The notes: generated by a model from the sequence alone, not told the origin. A stretch of 64,000 nt of DNA from Blasia pusilla (GCA_050084515.1 CM114273.1:25482001-25546000); one strand, 5' to 3'. Shown: positions 38,040-49,043, numbered from the stretch's first letter. Translations and numbers: made by a program.

Positions 38040-38870
38040 AGTTGGCTAGTGATACGCCGATCTTTCGTCGACCCTATAGGTATTCTGATATGGAGCGAGC
38101 CTTGATTCAGAGCAGGAGTCAGAACTTGTTGGAGGCAGGACTTGTGGAGTTATCACATGGGGAGTATGCATCTGCCACAGTCATGCCGGCGAAGAAGGAT
38201 ATGTATGGCAATTGGACGGATAGGCGGATGTGTGGAGATTACAGTCCTATCAACCGAAAGACGAGGTCAGATTGCTACGCCATGCCTACTCCTGAGGAGA
38301 TCTTTGATGCGGTAGGGCATGCAAAGATCTTCAGTACTTTAGATCTCCGTGTTGGCTATCATCAGCTTCCTATCAGGTTGGAGGACAGGGAGAAGACAAA
38401 GATGCAGGGGATAGATCGGTTCGGGAGAGATTGCTTGTATCAGTGGCGGTGCTTACCATTTGGGTTGAAGAACGCGCCTGCAGAGTTTCAGAGAGTGATG
38501 GATAGGATTCTGGATGGCTTGGATTTTGTACGATGTTACATAGATGATATTCTTATCTTCAGTTCCACGGTTGAGGAGCATGAGCGACACTTGGAGGAGG
38601 TGTTTCGTCGATTGCAGTTACATGGACTGAAGTTACATCCAGGCAAGTGCAAATTCTTTTAGGAGCAAATTGAGTAGTTGGGACACACCATATACCTGAG
38701 TGGGTTAGGCGTTCAACAGATGAAGGTAGAGGCTATTGCGCAGATTCCACGCGCTATAGATGTGAGTCGAGTCCGAGCATTTCTTGGACTGGAAAACTTC
38801 TATCAACGGTATGTCAAGGGTTTTAGTGCGATCGCAAAGTCTTTGACCTTGTTGACGAGACTTGATTAGG
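38040..38870 (+). pseudogene. Gypsy reverse transcriptase domain
   Basis: 38042-38662 is open for 206 codons: FRRPYRYSDMERALIQ, MCGDYSPINRKT, FSTLDLRVGYHQLPI (first catalytic Asp), WRCLPFGLKNAPAEFQRVMD, YIDDILIFS (YxDD box), HLEEVFRRLQLHGLKLHPGK. Stops at 38660 and 38675 are followed in the same frame by the thumb/connection block LGHTIYLSGLGVQ, RAFLGLENFYQRYVKGFS. A third stop lies at 38867. Compared with common plant gypsy, the residue before the second Asp pair is Ile. Confidence 0.93.
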
Positions 38871-38875
38871 TTTGG

Positions 38876-39446
38876 TTGTGGGGAGATGATCAGGAGCGAG
38901 CATTTCAGGAGCTCAAGGACAGGTTGACGTCCTCACCCATTTTAGAGAGATCGGTTAGGGATCGCCCATTCCAGTTACATACGGATTGGAGCATGTTGGG
39001 TCTAGGAGTAGTGCTTACTCAGAGGAATGACGAGGAGAGGGAGTTCGTTGTGGCTTACGCGAGCCGATCGAACAACATTGCAGAGGTAATCTGGCTCCCC
39101 TGAGGGAGAGTGCTTGGCTGCAGTGTGGGCTGTGGCACATTTCAGGTGCTATTTATTCGGCAACCCTTTCACAATTATCACTTATCATCAGCCGTTGAGG
39201 TGGTTGATGGAGTCCGACAAGCTTACGGGAAATCTTGCCAAGTGGGCTCTATTACTACACGAGTATGAGTTTGAGGTGGTTCATAGGCCAGGTCGGCTGA
39301 ACCAGGATGCAGATGGGTTAAGTCGTAACCCATGTGCGAGTCAGAGGGACGACACAGGAGCTCGATGGCACGGAGAGAGTGATGAGGAGATGGTGCCCGG
39401 TTGGCATGCATATGCTTATCGTTGTTGGTTGAGTATGGCAGGTTAG
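38876..39446 (+). pseudogene. Gypsy RNase H domain, frameshifted
   Basis: DDQERAFQELKDRLTSSPIL and FQLHTDWSMLGLGVVLTQ (catalytic Asp) run to 39103. A one-base shift near 39090-39105 moves the frame to 39114-39446, which reads AVWAVAHFRCYLFGNPFTII, LRWLMESDKLTGNLAKWALL and HRPGRLNQDADGLSRNP, the conserved end of gypsy RNase H with DADGLSR. Confidence 0.92.
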
Positions 39447-39452
39447 CCACAG

Positions 39453-40500
39453 GTGATGACTCCAGTGGTGGGGTTGGATGATGAGTCTTTCGATCCGGAG
39501 GTTAGTGAGGAGGCGACAGGTGGTCGTGATATCCATGACGACGTGGAGGTTATAGAGTTCTTGCGCACTGGCGTCATAGCGAGTACAGTAAGTCCTAGGG
39601 AGCGGGATCGGATCCTACAGAGAGCCAGGAGGTTCAGGAGGGAGAGGACTCATATTTTACGAGTATGGGAAGATGGTAGGATATGAGTGGTACCCCATCC
39701 TTCCCAGCGAGCACGTGTAGTGCGACATGCCCATGAGGAGTTGGGACATTTTGGAGTAAAGCGTACTTACAGCTTACTCCAGGTTCAGTATTGGTGGCGC
39801 GGCATGCATACTGGGGTACAGCAGTTTGTGGCCAGATGTATGGTATGTGACAGAGTGCGAGCATCCTTCAATGCTCCCACTCCGGAGTTACATCCTTTGC
39901 CGATTATGGGTTTAGGTTATCGGTGGAGTTTAGACTTTGCGGGACCTTTGCCATTGACAAGGCGTCATCATAGGTACGTGTTGGTTATGGTGGAGCATTT
40001 CTCCAAGTGGATAGAGTTGGTGGCACTACCAGACAAGGCGAGCGAGGGAACAACTTATGCATTTCTAGATCGTGTGCTTAGTCAATTTGATGCACCGGCG
40101 GAGGTGTTGATTGATCAGGGTACCGAGTTCAGGGGAGAGTCTCAAGCCTTGTGTGATCATGCACTAATAGATCACCGCACCACGTCTAGAGATCATCCTG
40201 AGGCGGATGGGTTGGCGGAGAGAGTGGTACAGACGGTGAAGAGAGGATTGCGCAAGTATGGCTTGCAGCGGGGACAGTTGAGGGAGTGGGACCTAGAGTT
40301 GCCATGGTTGGCTATGGGTTATCGCTTTAGTTGGCACGCATCCTTGGCGTCATTTTCACCGTACTTTTTGTTCTTTGGGAGAGAGCCAGATTTACTTGCA
40401 GCGATTCGAAGTGACATGGCGGAGGTGTTAGATCTTGATGATCCACATGTGTGTGTTGAGGGCAGAAGTGAGAGTTATGCCTATGGCCTTTGAGAACTTA
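39453..40500 (+). pseudogene. Gypsy integrase
   Basis: 39687-40493 is open for about 268 codons: HHCC zinc domain HAHEELGHFGVKRTYS...CMVCDRV, catalytic core SLDFAGPL (Asp), LIDQGTEFRG (Asp), HPEADGLAERVVQTVKRGLR (Glu), then FFGREPDL. The N-terminal extension at 39453-39686 is in the same frame, separated by a single TGA at 39684. No chromodomain is seen after the core; the C-terminal segment instead leads to a PHD finger. Confidence 0.93.
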
Positions 40501-40539
40501 GCTATTGCCCAGCATAGAGATACATTGAGGTACGCGACC

Positions 40540-40949
40540 ATTTGTGGAGGAGGTTATCGTCCAGGGATTAGGAGGTTTCATCCTGGAGATTACGTGTATT
40601 TATAGTAGGCGGCACCCACGATGCTAGATGTCACTGCAGGGCGCACGATCCTATGTGTGCGCGAGATATTACCGACCGGAGTCCTCATGTTGGAGGGACG
40701 AGATGGTATGGTTTGGAAGGATCATGTGCGCAATTGTGCGCCATGTCATCTTCCGAACGTAGATGGGACGATGGATCCAAGCTTGGCAGTGGTACCTGCA
40801 GGCTTGAGGTGTATGTTGTGCGGATCTACAAGGGGTGCAGCCACCATGTTGGTATGTGATGGTTGTTCTCGAGGGTGGCATATGTCATGTCTGATCCCCC
40901 TCTTGATGTGGTTCCCACGGGACGATGGATGTGTCCGAGATGTGTATAG
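40540..40949 (+). pseudogene. C-terminal SH3-like linker and PHD finger of the gypsy polyprotein
   Basis: After the integrase the frame shifts and reads RRFHPGDYVYL, two adjacent stops (TAG TAG at 40603-40608), then AAPTMLDVTAGRTIL, GVLMLEGRDGMVWKDHVRNC and a Cys4-His-Cys3 zinc finger: RCMLCG, MLVCDGC, GWHMSC and, after a one-base deletion near 40892, GRWMCPRCV before TAG 40947. The spacing C-x2-C, C-x2-C, H-x2-C, W-x-C-x2-C is that of PHD fingers, which read histone H3 tails. By analogy with chromodomain integrases, a role in targeting integration to chromatin is a reasonable inference but untested. Confidence 0.82.
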
Positions 40950-41025
40950 GGTAGTAGGTCATGTAAGAGAGATGTGATATTTTCTATCTGGAATTGGGGG
41001 GATCCAACTGCCAACTAGGGGGGCG

Positions 41026-41162
41026 GTTGTGTGATCTCCATGTATAATATGAGTTGATTTTTGTACATGTGTGGATCGACCCATGTGTGGGGAAGATCGG
41101 TGTTGTGTGGTGTAGATGTGACCAGCGATGTATGTTGTGTAGCGATATGTATGCGCATGATA
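41026..41162 (+). repeat. Partial LTR copy (last 137 bp) directly in front of the complete LTR
   Basis: Nearly identical to 41527-41664, the 3' end of the LTR. It ends GCGCATGATA where the LTR ends GCGCACGACA, and two bases (GT) separate it from the next LTR start. Its left border touches a G-rich stretch (ACTAGGGGGGCGG, about 41014-41026) that could be the polypurine tract. The arrangement is a head-to-tail LTR-LTR junction with most of the first LTR deleted. Confidence 0.8.
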
Positions 41163-41164
41163 GT

Positions 41165-41664
41165 TGTCACATCTGAGTAGCCGATAGGCCGAGATCTATC
41201 GTGGATAGGGCATAGGAGCCAGCGGACTATCTTGAGGGTAACTTTGTCCCACGGTGTCGGATGAGGTTGAGGATAGGTCCATTGTGTCAGGAACTTCGTT
41301 TCTAACAACTTTCATGTTGAGGTCTTTTACAGCCGGGTGAGTTGTTGACCAAGTCACCTTACACATACAAGGGAGAGCACCTCCCTTGTATGTGTGTGAG
41401 ATAGGACTAGGGTGCTAGCGTCCGGATTCCTTGATAGCACAAGGTGGACAAGGCTCGATATGCCGATGTAGATTGAGGAGTGGAGTTTTAGGCCGGGTGT
41501 GCCATTTTTACTATTCTTTATTTTTAGTTGTGTGATCTCCATGTATATGTATGAGTTGATTTTTGTACATGTGTGGATCGACCCGTGTGTGGGGAAGATC
41601 GGTGTTGTGTGGTGTAGATGTGACCAGCGATGTATGTTGTGTAGCAATATGTGTGCGCACGACA
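41165..41664 (+). repeat. LTR of the methyltransferase-bearing gypsy element
   Basis: 500 bp, starting TGTCACATCTGAG and ending TGCGCACGACA (TG...CA). The 3' border is confirmed because the same end sequence stops at 17494 and, mutated, at 41162. An internal 15-bp perfect inverted repeat (41361-41375 and 41381-41395) surrounds a 5-base loop. No matching 5' LTR exists in the window. Confidence 0.75.
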
Positions 41665-42360
41665 TGACTTCCCAAATAATCTTATAATGAGTATTAATGA
41701 CCTACAGAATATATTTTGTTTTCTTTTTGGTATGCCCCTTATGACTTAGAATATCTCATGGCATCTGTTTGTTTAGACTAGCGTTAAGCACGTGATATGA
41801 TACATCGCCCTTGGATGTCTAACACGTCTACCAATGGATCCTATCCTAATGAATTTTGTCTTGCCTCATAACACTTGTGTCTTATAACTTGGATCTCTTT
41901 CACTAACTTAGTGTTGGTAGATTTCTCTTTCTTGTTTAAACAATATTCTTCCTCATGTGGCTTGTGAGTTGTGACTGTAACTCGCCTCTTGAGTCTTTAG
42001 AAGAAATTGCGTCATAAGCCCTATACAATCTAGATCTATTTTCTTGGAAAAAAAATTTGGATCTTTTCTTATTGATATCTTAAATTAGCCCCTCTGTGGG
42101 AAAATTATTTTCTCTCAAGTGGGGTCATTGGTGTGCTTTATAATAATTCTAAAATTATAAGAAATAGAAAATGTAAGACGGTATCCTCTTTCTAAAGATC
42201 ATGAGTGGGGGCCTTGGGGCCTTCACTCCATAAGGGTAGCCTCCTAAGAAGGTGGATTAGATACCAAGTTTCTACCATCCATAACTTCCTATTACGAACC
42301 TAACATGATTATAGAAAGTCATGATGGAGGTGTTGAGAAGGTTGTGGTGCCATGGCTTGT
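41665..42360. other. AT-rich intergenic DNA
   Basis: Nothing recognisable; no 5-bp duplication flanking the LTR could be defined because the left end of the element is missing. Confidence 0.4.
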
Positions 42361-42942
42361 TTAGTATTTGTGCCAAGCTACGTCCAAAAGAGATGAAGCC
42401 AGTTTGAAATGGAAGCAATGCTCACAACAAAAATCTTGTGTATCTTGAATGGATGGTGATTTGAGTAAATCAAAGCCCAAGAAAAAAGGATGGAAGGGCC
42501 CATCAAAAGTACAAAAAGGGGAGCTTAAAGAGTCGAGGAATTGTGAGACCACTTCCGATCGGGGGAGTTGAAAAGGGACAACCCCCTTAAATGTTACTTC
42601 ACCAATCGCAAAAAAATTATCAACTATAGCTAATGACATGTTACTACTTGCAAGGTGGCCTCTAGCATCTATGTCTCCCATAGCCAAAGCCCCCACCACA
42701 AAACCTTGTTGATTAGATTGGGCACACACAACATGTGCTTGGATGTTCACACTTTTTTCTCTAAAATTGGACCATCCAAAAAATAAAGATTTAAAAAACT
42801 TTCCCTTCATTCTTATGATAAAACTCACATTATTTTCCATATATTGCACTAAGTCCACACTAGTCTTCCCTGTTAGCATAAGAAGCACAAATCTAATCAC
42901 ATCCTTGTCAATTAAAAAAAAATTAAAGCTTACATAAAGCAT
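42361..42942 (-). CDS. Unidentified 193-codon ORF in AT-rich DNA
   Basis: I do not recognise this protein. The frame is open for 193 codons in AT-rich DNA, where stops are expected every 15-20 codons, which suggests real or recently lost coding capacity. The predicted product starts with a hydrophobic stretch (residues about 1-25), continues with a basic segment (MKGKFFKSLFFGWSNFREK) and a small-residue segment (GFVVGALAMGDIDARGHLA), and ends in an aromatic, Pro-rich part. A stop lies just upstream of the ATG at 42942. It could be an exon of a longer gene, a piece of an unknown retroelement, or chance. Confidence 0.3.
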   Translation of the reverse strand: MLYVSFNFFLIDKDVIRFVLLMLTGKTSVDLVQYMENNVSFIIRMKGKFFKSLFFGWSNFREKSVNIQAHVVCAQSNQQGFVVGALAMGDIDARGHLASSNMSLAIVDNFFAIGEVTFKGVVPFQLPRSEVVSQFLDSLSSPFCTFDGPFHPFFLGFDLLKSPSIQDTQDFCCEHCFHFKLASSLLDVAWHKY

Positions 42943-45900
42943 AAATGGGTCTTGCTACCAAATGATGAAAAACGACCTTCCATGCTTGCAAATGATGAAA
43001 CAAAGCTAAAATATAACCATTTCAATGCAAGAATATTCCTTGTCAAAAGATTTAAAATATCTTAAATGAAAAAGAGAATAATAAAGACACCCATAACACT
43101 AAAGGCCGTACAGACCAGATACACTCCTCTCATTATTATTGTTATATTTCGCCATGCACATGTTATTGTAAAACCCCTCATTGGCCCACAAAAATGATAA
43201 TGAAAACGTCTTTAGTTAGCATCTTCACTTTACTTAACGTCTTTACTTTATTAAGAATAGCACGTTAAGCGTGTGGCCCTAATATGTAGTAACAACTTAG
43301 TGCATGATAAAAAGCAAGCATAAAAGAAAAAATTAGTTAAAATTTTCAAAAGAGAAAAAAGAAAGGAGATCCTAAACATCTTACGACTCTTCAAGATAAA
43401 TTTTTAAAACTCATTAAATTTATTTTTAGAAAATTGATCACAATATGTGACCAAAAAGCAAAGCATTCTTTCTTAAGTTTCTTGCCGCCCTCAAAAGAAA
43501 TCGTTCAACCCAAAAGGAAGTGCGAATTTTCTCTCTAGCAACTCCAAAAACATCGTCAATAATATTGATCATGTGTGTTTCCCACTCTCAAGGGACGTTT
43601 TTCCATCATGCTATGGAAGGGAATAAAGATTTAAAAGTTAGCTTTCCTTTTAGCATTCGTGAATGGATGCAACTAAAGTCAAATATTTAAAATAGTTTCC
43701 CAAACGTCATTACCCAAGATCCCATTCCAATAAATGGAAACCTCAATAACACTTTATAGATCCAACGTTGCAGGCCATTCCTAGATTCTATGGGAAGGAT
43801 AAATAAATAATTTGTAACGTATATAGCATCGAGTTTCCCCAAGAAAAACTTCAATACCAAATATTGGGAGGGTCATTCAATACATCGTACTCGAGTTTGG
43901 TTAAACGTAAGTCGGTTTGACCATTGCAAGTTTGGAGTTGTGGGCCCTAGATGGTCTAGTGTTGGATACGTTTTCTTTGAGGTCTAATTTTGTTTTATGT
44001 TGTACCATTTTAGAAATACACGGTACATATTTTGGGAGAAGATAGTTGAAGACTTCAAGTTACCAATTATGGACGTATTATGTAAAGGAACTTTAAGGAA
44101 GGAAGAAATGATTTGATGTTGGAATTTTTGTAGAATAAGAAATTCGAAAGTCTCGAAATGAATCACCGACTTTCTTCACAAAGACTGCACTCCAATAGAG
44201 GTTTGGAGAAAAATAAATTAAAATTTTCTTGCATACATCCAAAAGGTGTATAAAATAGTGTAAAAATATGGTGCAGAAAATTTTCTTGCATGCATCCAAA
44301 ATAATCTTGGGTAAAAGAAAGGTGCATATTCCAGGAGAATATCAAGGTGAATCTTGAGTGTGGCACATGGGTTTGTTGTGGTGATACGAGTCTTGTTCTA
44401 GGTTCGACATTACATGATTTGTTTTGGAAACAGATGAATGTTCCCTCTCTAATTTTTTCTTGGACACCACATCATTGATGTGGATATTATTTTTCATACA
44501 TGACATTGTAATAAAATTTGAGAATTCCATTAAATTTTCTAATTTTTTTAAAAAAATTGATTGTGGATTATTGTGTTGAATCTTAGTCTTTTTAGGCTCA
44601 TCTAAAAAGCTTTGGTAAAGTTAGACCCATCATTTGATGTGAGTTGAATTATACTCATACTAGCCGGGGCACGTATGGGACCGTGCAATGCATGGATCCC
44701 TATTTAAATATTTATTACGTGTCAATTTCTCTTCATACGAACCCATTTAAGTGATTAAAATATTTTTGACAAAAAGTTATTGCCTCATGCCAAACATGAG
44801 AGCGACATTCATCCTCCAATTAGTGTGTAGATATTTTTGGGAAACTTATTGAATGTTGGATCTCAATTTTTCTATGGGGCTTCCCAACGCTTCTCATGAT
44901 GGACATGGTAGATTGGTCATTTGGTACCCAATCTTTTGCGAATAGCAATTGGAAAAATAGGGTAGGTTGGAGTGGGGAGCTTGAGGGATCCTCAAAATAA
45001 AATTATCAAACAAATTTCAAGGTTTTCCAGGGCATGAACTTTAATCTTTGGTAATCTTATTTCGAAAAATTTCTGAAGATTCAATCCCGAATTTTTCATT
45101 GGGTACGTTTATTTGTTATTAATGATGTGATGCCTATGTTTGATCATTTGGAAACTAAATAACCGACTATTCCATACTTTGTTGCATATGTGGAGATTTC
45201 AAACCTGAATGTTTGAATTTTTTGGAACACCGAAATTTCAGAAATTTTGATTATGAGTGTTTTGCACAACTTTCCTTTTTCCATGGCTCTTATGGGACCC
45301 AATTTTTAACAAATTTGATCTGGAAATGGTGAAAAATTCCCAAACTTCTAGATAGTCCATTAAGTGTTTTGGACACTAGTGGGGCTAAATTTCACTTGTT
45401 ACTTGTTTAGTCTCTTACCATTGAGAAATGACCATAAATTGATGAGTGAATTACTCATTTATAGCAAAAGTCTTGGAGTTGGTCTTCTTTGACTTCATTA
45501 TTTTAGGCTTAATTTCCACTCTTCTAAATGAATTCATCCACCATCATGAAGCATATACACCAAGAATAGGTTGATAGGAAAGAAACCCAATTGATCATTT
45601 TTTTTTCATTACCCAATTTTCCTACAAAGTGGCTTATAAAGTTTGTTGTACTCTTATGTTCCTATGACCGCTTGTGTGTGCTACACCACTAAATAGTAAG
45701 TAGACTACTTGCTCAAGGTGATGGGGTGCAATATGTTACATGTAGAAACACTCCATCTCAACTTTGGTTCCAATTAATATCTTGTGCAAAGGTTTAGTTT
45801 CAGCTTTGCATGTTTTCATTTTTCACTTATGCATGTTATTTTTCCAACTAAGCATGAAAATTTCACTTTAGCTTAGATATGATGAATGACCTTTCAAATA

Positions 45901-47150
45901 GCGGTGCATCATCTAACTTTCGAGAAATTTAGAGTCTGCAATCCTTGTTCGCTGCCGTCAATATCCAACTAACTTTCTTCTTTGGTAGGCTCGGGGCGGC
46001 CAGCTGAATTTTATTTTGTCTAACCATATTCTAGTAGATAACCATGCGAAGCAAGAGGGCTTAACAATGAGTAATTTGAATCATCCATCATTATCCTAAA
46101 TGACCCCAATCGATCACAAATGGGCCCCAAAATTGTTTCTAAATTATCTAAAACACACAGGAAGACATGATAAAAAGAAAACATATGATGTAAGTAAGCC
46201 CAGGTTTTTAAAGTCGACGAGAACACTCTCAAAAAATGATATAGATAAAGGAGACTTCTAAACCAAAATTTTTAAATATTATCATATAATTCTAGGAAAA
46301 TAGATGCAAGATGAAACTATTTAGTAATTTTACTTGTTAATAAAATATGGTGAAATTTAAGGATGAATTTTTGCGTGAACATTTGTTGTCAAACATGGGG
46401 GAGAATGTTTCCAAACAGTTGGCGATTATTTATTAAAAAGTTAATGCTCAATAGGTACCCACTAATAAGTTTTAATAACTGCAGTGCTAGTTTAGCTCTA
46501 GTTACATCTCGCAGTTTTAATGATCCAAAATGGAAAGGTAGTTGGGTCAAACCTCAGATCATTAATTATAGGATATTATTACGATTAGGAAAAGTTTCGC
46601 CATAAAATAGGATTCTACTTTACTAGATTTTAAACTTATCTATTTATATTATATTGATATCTTCTTGCAACATGGTTGAAACGAGATGCGTTAGCTAATG
46701 TTTGATCGCAATATTAAAAAAATCTGTATTCTCATTGTGATATTCTTTTTTACACTTGTTCCTTTTACAAATATTTTCTTATTTCAATATCTAATTTTAT
46801 ATATATATTTCTTTCATAACGACGAACATTATAAATAAATTACGAGATAGCAGTGTCATAATTTTTTTCATGAATTTTTTTTCGTAAGACATTTTTTTTG
46901 GATTATGGGAAAAAGGAATGAATGCTATGGACACACCAAGAAATGAAATGGTAGAAATTTTTTTTCGAGTGATTTATCATAAGTACTATGTATTTCATCT
47001 TTCTTTCTTTTATTTATTTATGTGTTGATAATCACTTCGGAAAGTCGAGTCCTCATCGCCTCATTCAATTTTCTTAGGGATGGAAAATCAATCAGAGAAA
47101 TAAGAGTAATCTACAAAATAAGAAACGCGAATAAATAATGATATTTTTTG
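42943..47150. other. AT-rich intergenic DNA
   Basis: No coding domain was recognised. Near 44660-44695 a GC-richer motif (GGGACCGTGCAATGCATGG) resembles motifs near 7432, 8701 and 57296 and may be the end of a dispersed element. Open frames here stay below 80 codons. Confidence 0.4.
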
Positions 47151-48544
47151 TTCGCCAATCACAAACCCAGATGGCCAACCTTAGAAATCCTGCGATGCCC
47201 GCCCACGACGTGACTGGCAGAAAGTGACCGTAGTTACTTTTTATAATAAAACTAATAAATAAACAGTAGATATTCAGTCTCCTGCGTTCGTTCGTTTACG
47301 ACCGCGGGGTACCCCAGGGAGGAGGGCCGCGCTCCAAAGCGGGATTCTTGCAAACGAGGTCTCGCTTTGAGGAACGAACGAACGAATGAACGGGTGGGTA
47401 TGCGACCCGTTCCGTCACTATGGCACGCCGCGTACCTACATTTGGCGATGTTCGGAAGCCGCCAAGAGCCTCAGCCGTCTATTGAACGCGTTCTCCCGTC
47501 GTCTAGAGTCCGGGGGGCTTCTTCTCACCGGGAAGTAGTACGCGGCGGCGGCGGCCAACCAGAGCGCAGAAGTGAGATGCACGGATTCCTGACTACGACT
47601 GGTTACGTGAGAAATATGTGGAACGGGTCCCACCGGGTCAGCCGGGGCGACGACCGACACGTGGACAGGCCAGGCAAGGGAAAGGGAGCGTTCCGCCGTC
47701 GATCCAGGGATCCAACGGGGCTTGCGGATTCAGACAAGGTATCCTTGACGCCCTCCAAGTGTCGGGAAGCAGGAGCGGTAACATTCCCGGCCCGCTATAT
47801 CGAGCAGCTGAGGGGATGATGAGCGAGACCGACGGGTGAAACAATCGGGTGATTTTAGGCAGACCCGGCGGCACGGCGAGGATTAGGCCTTGCCCTGGCG
47901 ACGGAGGACTGGGCGTCGCCGTTGGGAGGAAGATGGGGTCGTTGGCGGCTGCGTGAATGAGAAAGCGCTTGACAGTTTCTCTGCGATGAGTAGTAAGTAG
48001 CGAGAGCTGCACTCGAGCCTGAGGCAGCGCTCGTGCTTGCTTGCTTGCTTCGCGGTGGGGGCGATTGGGCCCGACGAGAGCGGGGAGACTAACTTGGTGG
48101 GGGAATTTCTCCGGCATTCATAGGCGTGACTCCTAGCGTAGGCGACCGTGGGGGGGTTGCCATAATGGAAAAAGGCTTCGGAGCGAGGGAGAGGGCTTTA
48201 GAAATATAAGAGTTGAATTGGTTTGCGGCAAGTCTGTCAGAGGTGCGGCAGTCTCGCTTCCGTTCGCCTCCTTGCAATCTCATAGAACGTGCTCTGGGGC
48301 CTGGGCTGGAGAGCAGGTTGAAGACATCGTCGTAGTGATCAATACGCATTCCTGTATCTAGAATCTCGCCCGTGTGATCACTCGATTTCCTCTTCCTCAT
48401 TTATTGCTCGTTGTACCTACCTTCTTCTGCTATCCCCTTTGCTGCTCACCGTATCGAGGACTACTGTCATCTGGTCAATCTCTCTTCTGCGTACTACATT
48501 CTCCTTTTCCCTTGGAACCAAGCTCTCCCTCCCTCCGTCCCTGC

Positions 48545-48568
48545 CTCTCTCTCTCTCTCTCTCTCTCA
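48545..48568. repeat. (TC)n microsatellite
   Basis: Uninterrupted TC dinucleotides about 650 bp upstream of the lyase start codon. Such tracts are common in plant 5' leader regions. Confidence 0.85.
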
Positions 48569-48944
48569 TTCGTGAGATTTCACGACCCCGGTCTGACGGA
48601 CTGCGACTGTCACACATTTTTGTGACAGCTTCCTTCCGAGTCTCCGACACATTAGACCAAAGAGTTGCCACTCGCTGGTGGGAGTTTTTTTCCTCGCGAA
48701 ACTCATCCCTTATCTATACTTGGAGTTTTTCCCGTTTCCTTGTTTCCTTCAAGGGTTTCATGTAGAACTCTTCCTTCCGCAGTAGTAGCGAGGAATTTCG
48801 CCGGACGATCAGATTAGACAGCTCTGCGGTCTTCGTTCGTTCGTTCGTCAGGAGGTGTAGATAGATACCGGAAGAGCAGAGGCAAGAACAACAGTGACCT
48901 CCCGAAGAACTTGAGAGCGAAGGGGACAGACAGGAGGGGATTTT

Positions 48945-49043
48945 ATGGAAGTGACATTTGTGAAGGTTGTTGATGCCAAGGTTCAGGCGGAGGGCTTAAC
49001 GACGGGAGAGAGGCTTGGGATTCTGGCACGACTCCAGGTTTAG
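48945..49043 (+). other. Possible upstream ORF (32 codons)
   Basis: ATG 48945 to TAG 49041-49043, encoding a peptide starting MEVTFVKVVDAKV. It ends 171 bp before the lyase ATG, so if the transcript includes it, it would be a non-overlapping uORF and could lower translation. There is no direct evidence for transcription. Confidence 0.3.

Larger units (their letters stand above)
35936..41664 (+). mobile_element. 5'-truncated Ty3/gypsy retrotransposon encoding a cytosine-C5 DNA methyltransferase and a PHD finger
   Basis: Domain order on the plus strand is: end of retropepsin-like protease (35936-36330), cytosine-C5 methyltransferase (36600-37770), reverse transcriptase (38040-38660), RNase H (38880-39340), integrase (39690-40500), a small basic linker and PHD finger (40540-40949), then LTR (41165-41664). 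Integrase after RNase H places it in Ty3/gypsy (Metaviridae). Gag, the protease catalytic Asp and the 5' LTR are missing, so the left border is a truncation. The pol frame is broken by at least four frameshifts and about nine stops; this copy is dead. A methyltransferase between protease and reverse transcriptase is not part of ordinary plant gypsy elements. Similar captures have been described in charophyte algae and dinoflagellates. Confidence 0.92.

Noticed and set aside
41026-41162. Reading this repeat as the 5' LTR of a separate element
   Set aside because: It matches only the last 137 bp of the LTR, has no LTR start, and is followed after two bases by a complete LTR rather than by an internal region.
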